From contig CM046299.1 in the NCBI GenBank assembly GCA_025267735.1, positions 12,360,232 to 12,424,231 on the forward strand: DNA of 64,000 nt. Reading direction: 5' to 3'. This document shows positions 57,958-64,000 of the stretch, piece by piece; within the stretch, counting starts at the first letter, position 1, and every line of letters starts with the position of its first letter. Under the pieces are notes generated by a model. The model saw only the letters and a list, made by a program, of their open reading frames with translations, was not told the DNA's origin and searched no databases. Source of the stretch: Mactra quadrangularis (lineage: Eukaryota; Mollusca; Bivalvia; Venerida; Mactridae). The translations under genes were made by a program, and so were the position numbers.

Positions 57958-59626
57958 CATAACTACATTGTATATGTGGTTTTAGAGCATTTTCCTTTGA
58001 CTGATTGATGGGCAATACATAAAATTTGATAAATTAACTTTTATTCATTAATTTCTCACCTCAACTAAAATTTTCATATGGGAGAATTAAGATTAACTGT
58101 TTTATTAATGTATGTAATGTTATTTTATTCATGATTTAAAAATAACCCGATCTGTCACTTCAGTTCAGTTAAGTTTTGTTTATTTTCCCGATATAATTTT
58201 CACACAAAGAAGTTTAAAAAAAGAATAATTTATATGATTACAAGAATGTTGAATTACTAGGGTCACATAGAAAAAATCAAATATATTTCCTAATAAACTG
58301 TCTCACACCTGCACTAATGAAACATTTATATTCAATTTTACATAATGTTTATTCATGTTTTACAAATATTTTATGAATATTTATGATTTTGTAGATTTTC
58401 ACATAAGAAAGAATCCGTGACCTGCAATTTATGCAAAGTTAATTATTTTCTGTCATAAACGTCGTTATCTATTATTCTGTCAGTGAACTATGATGATTTG
58501 TAAAATATATTCCGTAAAATTTACTATCCTCCTCGGTGATTCATCCTTTCAAATTAAAATTTTTCTTTTCACTTTCTCTGTTAATTTTTTCTTCAGACAA
58601 TTACTTAATAGGGTTAAATCAGCCTTTATCACCTTAAATGAACAAATTCAATTATAACTTAGGGAAAAAGAAATCTTTGGATTTTACTGAGCATGACTCA
58701 ATTGATTGATTCATCTATATTTGGAATAAACTTTGGTTTTATATGACCTATTTTGTCATGGTTTTAAACTACTGATGCAATTTATTTTTTGTCTTTAAAT
58801 GTCATTTTAAGTTTTACTGATTGGATCTTTGGATTATACAATAGATTCTCTATTAAAAACCCTTGGGATACGTTTTTCAAAAGGGGGAAGTTTTAAATTT
58901 TTTGAAAATGGTGAAATTACAATATGAAATATATGAATCTTAAGTCATATCCCCCCCAAAAAAAATGGATGGTGGGCGTTTAATAAGAAGGAGTGTTATA
59001 TAGAGAAATTATGGTAGTACTCAGTTTGAGAAATGATATTTTAGTTGTCAAAAATTTGTTATTTTTCATTACATTTTGGGTTCATCAAGTTTTTATACTG
59101 GCAGTTTCTGAAGTTTCATGAAAATCGGGAATAAAGCTATAGGTTGACTTGAGAATGATTGTATTAAGTTTAAAAAAATCTTGTTAAATTGCAGCCAAGC
59201 TAAAGTAAATGTTAACCTGGAGTGTATATTTCATATCATTGAAGTTCTTTGACATTTCTATTTTATATATACATGTACATTGTATATTATGATTATTATC
59301 ATTCCTACCTTTATAGCATCATAATTTTATTCATTCTTGAAGTTACCTCATTATTTTTATATAAATTGTCAAAAAATATATAAAATATATTATTGTCAAA
59401 AAATATATAAAATGTATTTTGTTAGTTTTTGTTTTTGTTAAGAAAAATGTTATGACTCAGTGTGATGACGTTGAATGTTGAAAAAATAAATCGTCTTGAT
59501 CTTTTGTTTTGGAAAACAGACCAAAAGCCCCAATTTTTGTTAGTTTATACTAATATTTTTTGCTTGATTGTTAAACAAGTTCTTTAACTTCTTACAATTA
59601 AGATTGATCACTCATGACTTTGCTTT
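57958..59626. other. AT-rich stretch with nothing recognised
   Basis: No gene. A segment at about 58955-59010 (ATGGTGGGCGTTTAATAAGA on this strand) matches 40240-40300 inverted, a minor interspersed repeat. Confidence 0.45.
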
Positions 59627-60393
59627 CTGGTCCTCTAGTGCTGAGCTAAGTTGGTAACACGTCTGACAACTAATCAAGGGGTTGTGGTATTCAGTATTAG
59701 ATTTAATTTTTCATATCAACTTGTCTAAGGGGCAAGATCAACCTTACTTTAACTTGCCCCCAGTACCTTTTGGTTGCCCAAACAACAATAATCTCTTTTT
59801 GCTATTTTCGTTACTGAATAAACACTTGGATATTATTAACTAAAACCATTTTATTTCTGCAATACAATACTTATACTTTGAAAGATTGGCAAATATATTG
59901 AAATCAGCCAGCGTGCAACCAACGAAACTCTCAAATAATGACTTTTTATGCAAAATTGTTTTATGCAAAAATGCTGACTTGCCCGGCAGAACAGCTACTG
60001 TTGTAAGGTTTTTTTTGTAACCAATTTGCCCAGTAGATTTTCAACTTTGCGGTCAAGTTGGCAAGTGCTTATTTCTAACACTGATATATCTTTGTGGAAT
60101 TTGGTCATGAAATATATTCTCCTGAGTATTTCTGTATCAAGAAAGTAAAAATTGAAGTTTGAATTATGCTTGCATATTACATGTTCAGCTTAACTTACAA
60201 TGTTGTACAGGAACCCCTGATCATTGAAAATTACCTTCAAGCAGGTGATCCCTCACAGTACTCAATTACACCTTGGTGGAGTCGAACAAATGTTGGCAAA
60301 TATCTTGCTCAGAGAAATATGAAGTGTCCCAAACGGTTAGAACTTGAGACCTCTTGATCCTTAAGCCTGTGTCCTTTCATTGGACCACTGCTG
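59627..60393 (+). mobile_element. Composite SINE, second copy, split by a MITE
   Basis: The F3 head (GCTAAGTTGGTAACACGTCT) runs to 59691. The body resumes at 60084 (ATCTTTGTGGAATTTGGTCA), followed by the opposed tRNA-like module 60236-60393 (GCAGGTGATCCCTCACAGTA to GGACCACTGCT). Confidence 0.75.
59692..60083. mobile_element. 392-bp MITE nested in the composite SINE
   Basis: Ends CAGT(A/G)TTAGA(T/A)(T/A)TAA inverted at both sides. The inside includes TTTTGGTTGCCCAAAC and GACTTGCCCGGCAG, echoing GGTTGCCCGAACT in the MITE at 43742. The target duplication is not clear. Confidence 0.65.
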
Positions 60394-62737
60394 ATAATCC
60401 AAGGAAGTCAGTTATCAGCTTTCTGATGATAGTATGTGCTATAGAGATTTAGACTTGGGAATCCTGGGAATTTCTGGAGTCCTAAGAGAGTTAGTATGAT
60501 GACTGACCACGAAAATATGACTGAAAATATGTTGAAATAGTTCCATACATTATATTATATAGAGTATTTCTAATGGTCTGTTTAGCATGATTTATCAATG
60601 AACAAAATGACAATTTGTCAAGGGAAATGACAAAGTCGTGTTCAATTATTGCCATTTGATAATTAGATAAAATGTTATCACCATCAACCATTAAAAATTC
60701 ATGTGAAATTAAGTTGTCTTGTGATTTGTGGTCAATCTTTATTAGCATGGTTCTGATTCAGAATCAAAACTTTCTTAAAGGTTGGTGTATATGACATAAT
60801 TCTCAAAATAAACAGTAGAGTAAAATTCACCTGTTTTGGTATAAGGTTGATTTTTATTGAGTTCAGAAAACATAATTTAGGGTGATGTCTTTAAGAAAAA
60901 ACATATGAACCCAGATCCCTGATACTATGGGAATGCTTAGACAGAGCCAATGTGGCAAAAAGCTTGATTCAGTCAGTTACCCAAAATGAGGCATAATGTA
61001 CATTACTACTAAAACAACTGATTTTGATGGTCTTAATATTGGAACATTATCTCTAAATGTATCTCTAATTTGTATTGTCTGGTAGATGAAAATTGGAATA
61101 ATTTCTTACATAAGTTTAGAGCTGTGTTGATGAAGGTCTGATTTAAATAGATGACAAATGGTTATCTCTGTGAAGACGTTTGATATAGATCTTTATTGGC
61201 GCCAAATGTCTACAGATTGGAACCTAGGATCAAATATATATCAGGCTGTGTGCATATTAAGTATTGTACCATGTTAGAAACGTATTAATAATGTTGTTTG
61301 AAATGTAGAGGAAATATAAAACATATGATTTATGACATTTATGCAGAAATTACAATTTTTTTGGTTGTAATTCTTTTGCTGCAAATTTTGATTTTTTTCC
61401 TGTAAATTTTGATGCACTTTTTTACTGTGAATTTTCATGCTGTTTTTTACCACATATTTTAATGATTTTTTTATGCTGAAAGAGAGGCCAATTATTTACA
61501 AAGAGGGTTTATTGTGTCAGTGTCAAAAAAAGATCTGAATTAAGAAACAAAAAAGTGTTATATTCAGGGACAAACAGGAAAAACACATTACTTGCTTTTT
61601 TATGTCTAACAAAAAAGGTCTTGACTATCTGAATATATTGCTCTAATTTTTATAATCACCACCACCACTACCCTTAGCATCATCATCAGTTTCATCATCA
61701 TCATCATCTAGTTTGAGCTTCAAATTATCTTTTTGACACAGACAAGACCTAGTTGTTCAGTCTACAATGAGGTTCATACTTTCTATCCCAAACAGTATTG
61801 TGGCTTTGTTTCACCCATTGGTAGAGTTTCACCCTCTTTATTCACTATTACATCCATCTAATACTTTTTACTTATTTTAACTTAACTTCTGTCTAGCAGC
61901 GATGGAGGGGATATTTTTGAATAATATTTGTTCAGTGCCAAACTAGTCTACATCCTTCACTATTTACATGTAGTTAGGCTAGTTTTGAGCTCACCCATCA
62001 ATATCACTATAAGAAAGTATTGTAGATTCTCATTTAATAATGTACAGAAGTATTTTCAAATTACATTTTATCAGAATTTGAGGACAGGTGCATATCTTGA
62101 AAATAATATAATAACCACAAAAGTACTCCTTAAAAATCTAATTTAAGTCAACATTGTGTAAAATAATGAAAAAATGTAAAATCTCTCTCCCCCGCATTGA
62201 ACAAACAGCTCACTTCAAATATTACACTCTGAAAGGAAAAGATAACTCTAAATGATTGGATATTAATCGCACATCAAATAATAAACATTGGATAATAATT
62301 TCATATCAAGTTTGAATAAAATCTAAACAAATAACTTTAATTGATACAAGGAGACCTCGGTGTTTACATAATTGACACCTTAAAGTAGAATTTATCAAAT
62401 TGGTGGAAGATTTAAAATGAAAACTTTATGACAACTGAGTATAAACTTCACTATAATTTATATACTTAGAATGATATTGATATTGAAATATGCTTGTTGA
62501 TGTATAGGATGTGCCTAAAGCTATGGGCTTATCTAGTGGATATCACAATGTAGAAATATTGCAAAATTGGGTCGCGATTGTCAGTTTTAAGGGTAAATGA
62601 TATTTTAGTTTTCAAAGCAAACTTTATAAACTTTTGACATAAATTGTTCAATATGAGTCTGTGGTCCTTGTTTCATGGATGACTCAAGTTAGCACAGATG
62701 CTCTGATTCAGGAGATTATGCCCTTTCATAAAAGTGG
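60394..62737. other. AT-rich stretch with a short ATC microsatellite
   Basis: A CATCATCATC-type run lies at about 61676-61711. No gene was recognised; short frames (60491-60748, 61928-62146) show no domain. Confidence 0.45.
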
Positions 62738-62942
62738 GCATGGCCAAGTGGTTATGATGTTAAACTGGTAATCATTGGATAGCCAGCTCAAGGTTAATTC
62801 AAATCCAATCTGAAACATACCCTGTTGTTTCCTTGAGCAAGAAACTTTATCCTGCTAGCTCAGGACTGGGGGACCAGGAAGTGGACTCTTAAGTAATTAA
62901 GTTGTAAGAACTTGTTTCACAAACAAGCTAAATAAATTAGTA
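62738..62942 (+). mobile_element. SINE with CCTTGAGCAAGAAACTTTAT core
   Basis: tRNA-like head with A-box CATGGCCAAGTGGTTATGAT and B-box remnant GTTAATTCAAATCC, then CCCTGTTGTTTCCTTGAGCA and a body matching 19255-19380. Confidence 0.72.
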
Positions 62943-64000
62943 TACAGTACATTGAACACTGATACTTCTTCATTATATGGAGGTTGGTAGCTCCTTCAAG
63001 TAAGCTGGTTTAGTAAGCTGGTCACTGTAAATAATTGAATATCAATTCAAATTTTTCATTTGAAGTGATGAACCAAATTATGGGTTCTATTTATTACTGT
63101 ATTATATAACATATGAATCTTGGAAATGGTATACAGAAATTTCAAGTAGTGAAACAAAGTCTTGAATTTGTCATTGTAAAATTCAAATTGTATTAAACCT
63201 TATTTGGATATATGTTTGTTGTTTAAGTCTGCCTCTTTGCCTGGAACTGATCTCCTTCCTTCCCAGCATTTCCTTGTAAAACTTCTGTATCCATGCTTTT
63301 CAGTCTCTTCATTGTGATTGATCTGAAAAAGAATAGCTTGGCTCAGCACTGGGCCCTGTTTCTTCGCCAAGCCATTTTTGCTCCACCCTAAGCAGATATT
63401 GCTATGTTGAAACATCATGCATTGTGCCCCTTTTTTGACTGCTGACCTGTCCTTTTCTGAGTTCTAGAAAAGTTACACTGACTTCCTCACCTATCTTAAA
63501 CCCAGAATTCAATATAATTAATAAACAAAAAAATAATAAAGACTTTATTAAACGAGGCTCTACATTTGGATAAATCCTATCTTTCATGTGGAACTCTAGC
63601 AACAAAAATGTATCTGCTCCTTTATTAAATGGTTGGTGAAATTCAACTTTCACATATGATAATTCATGACTAATACCGATGGTGTTTTTTCTTCTCTATC
63701 TTATTATTGTTATTGTTTATTTTGAGTTCATTGTTTTAATATCCTTATGAGAAGGTTTAAGTACAAAATTCACAAAACCTATAATATATACCACCAGTTT
63801 GACCCGCTCTTCATTAAGACAGACCAGTTTTTATTACCACAATACATACTAAAGGAAAAAAAGTTCCTTAGTTTTGACATTATGACATTTAAAGCCTAAA
63901 AAGGTCATTTTCAAACCTTTTCTTAATTGATTTCGCCTGTCGGTTATTCATATTGTGTTATATGGATTTTGTATGGTATGATTTTTTTGATGTTTTTGAC
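62943..64000. other. Right end of the window, nothing firmly recognised
   Basis: Two overlapping minus-strand frames (63200-63418, 63402-63653) in different phases could be one decayed coding sequence or repeat, but no domain is visible. Confidence 0.4.

Noticed and set aside
63200..63653. Real minus-strand gene at the right edge
   Set aside because: Two short frames in different phases, no recognised domain, no convincing splice signals.

Overview
This is a nuclear DNA window from an animal. It is AT-rich, mostly non-coding and packed with tRNA-derived SINEs, TA-flanked MITEs, foldback elements and tandem arrays. The repeat types and a lineage-specific receptor cluster suggest a mollusc, probably a bivalve. 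That is inference from sequence style; no database search was possible. I see no bacterial operon, CRISPR array or intact virus.

Region 1 (1-18.7 kb) is a tandem cluster of single-exon, seven-transmembrane, rhodopsin-like receptor genes on the minus strand: G2 3237-4334, G3 8813-10066, G4 14507-15565. The 5' flank of another copy is cut by the left edge. Each receptor has an extracellular N-terminus built from a 39-bp minisatellite whose 13-residue unit usually carries two N-glycosylation sequons, with one to six full units per gene. G3 is a mosaic. Its 5' half and upstream flank match G2; its 3' half and downstream flank match G4. The switch is at about 9377. One unequal crossover inside the receptor ORF explains the whole layout.

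Region 2 (18.7-24 kb) holds a family of about 375-bp TA-flanked MITEs in three copies, plus several SINEs. Region 3 (24.0-27.4 kb) is an array of about 50 copies of a 67-bp repeat. Region 4 (27.9-31.9 kb) is a satellite-like array of three and a quarter 1012-bp units. Each unit carries five full copies and one partial copy of a hairpin. The hairpin's outer stem keeps pairing although its sequence changes from copy to copy, and its only wobble pairs are U.G on the plus strand. This looks like a structured RNA of unknown kind and is the best candidate here for an undescribed system.

Region 5 (33-64 kb) is gene-poor. It contains one candidate multi-exon plus-strand gene: a coding exon at 35487-35612, a possible 12-nt microexon at 37072, an exon at 44782-44855, and a terminal exon from 49753 with a poly(A) signal at 50011. 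Its protein is not recognised. The rest is SINEs (four families by eye), TIR elements with visible target duplications, and nested insertions, such as a piggyBac-like element inside a TA-flanked transposon and a hAT-like element inside a SINE. All coordinates of repeats were set by eye and may be off by a few bases.
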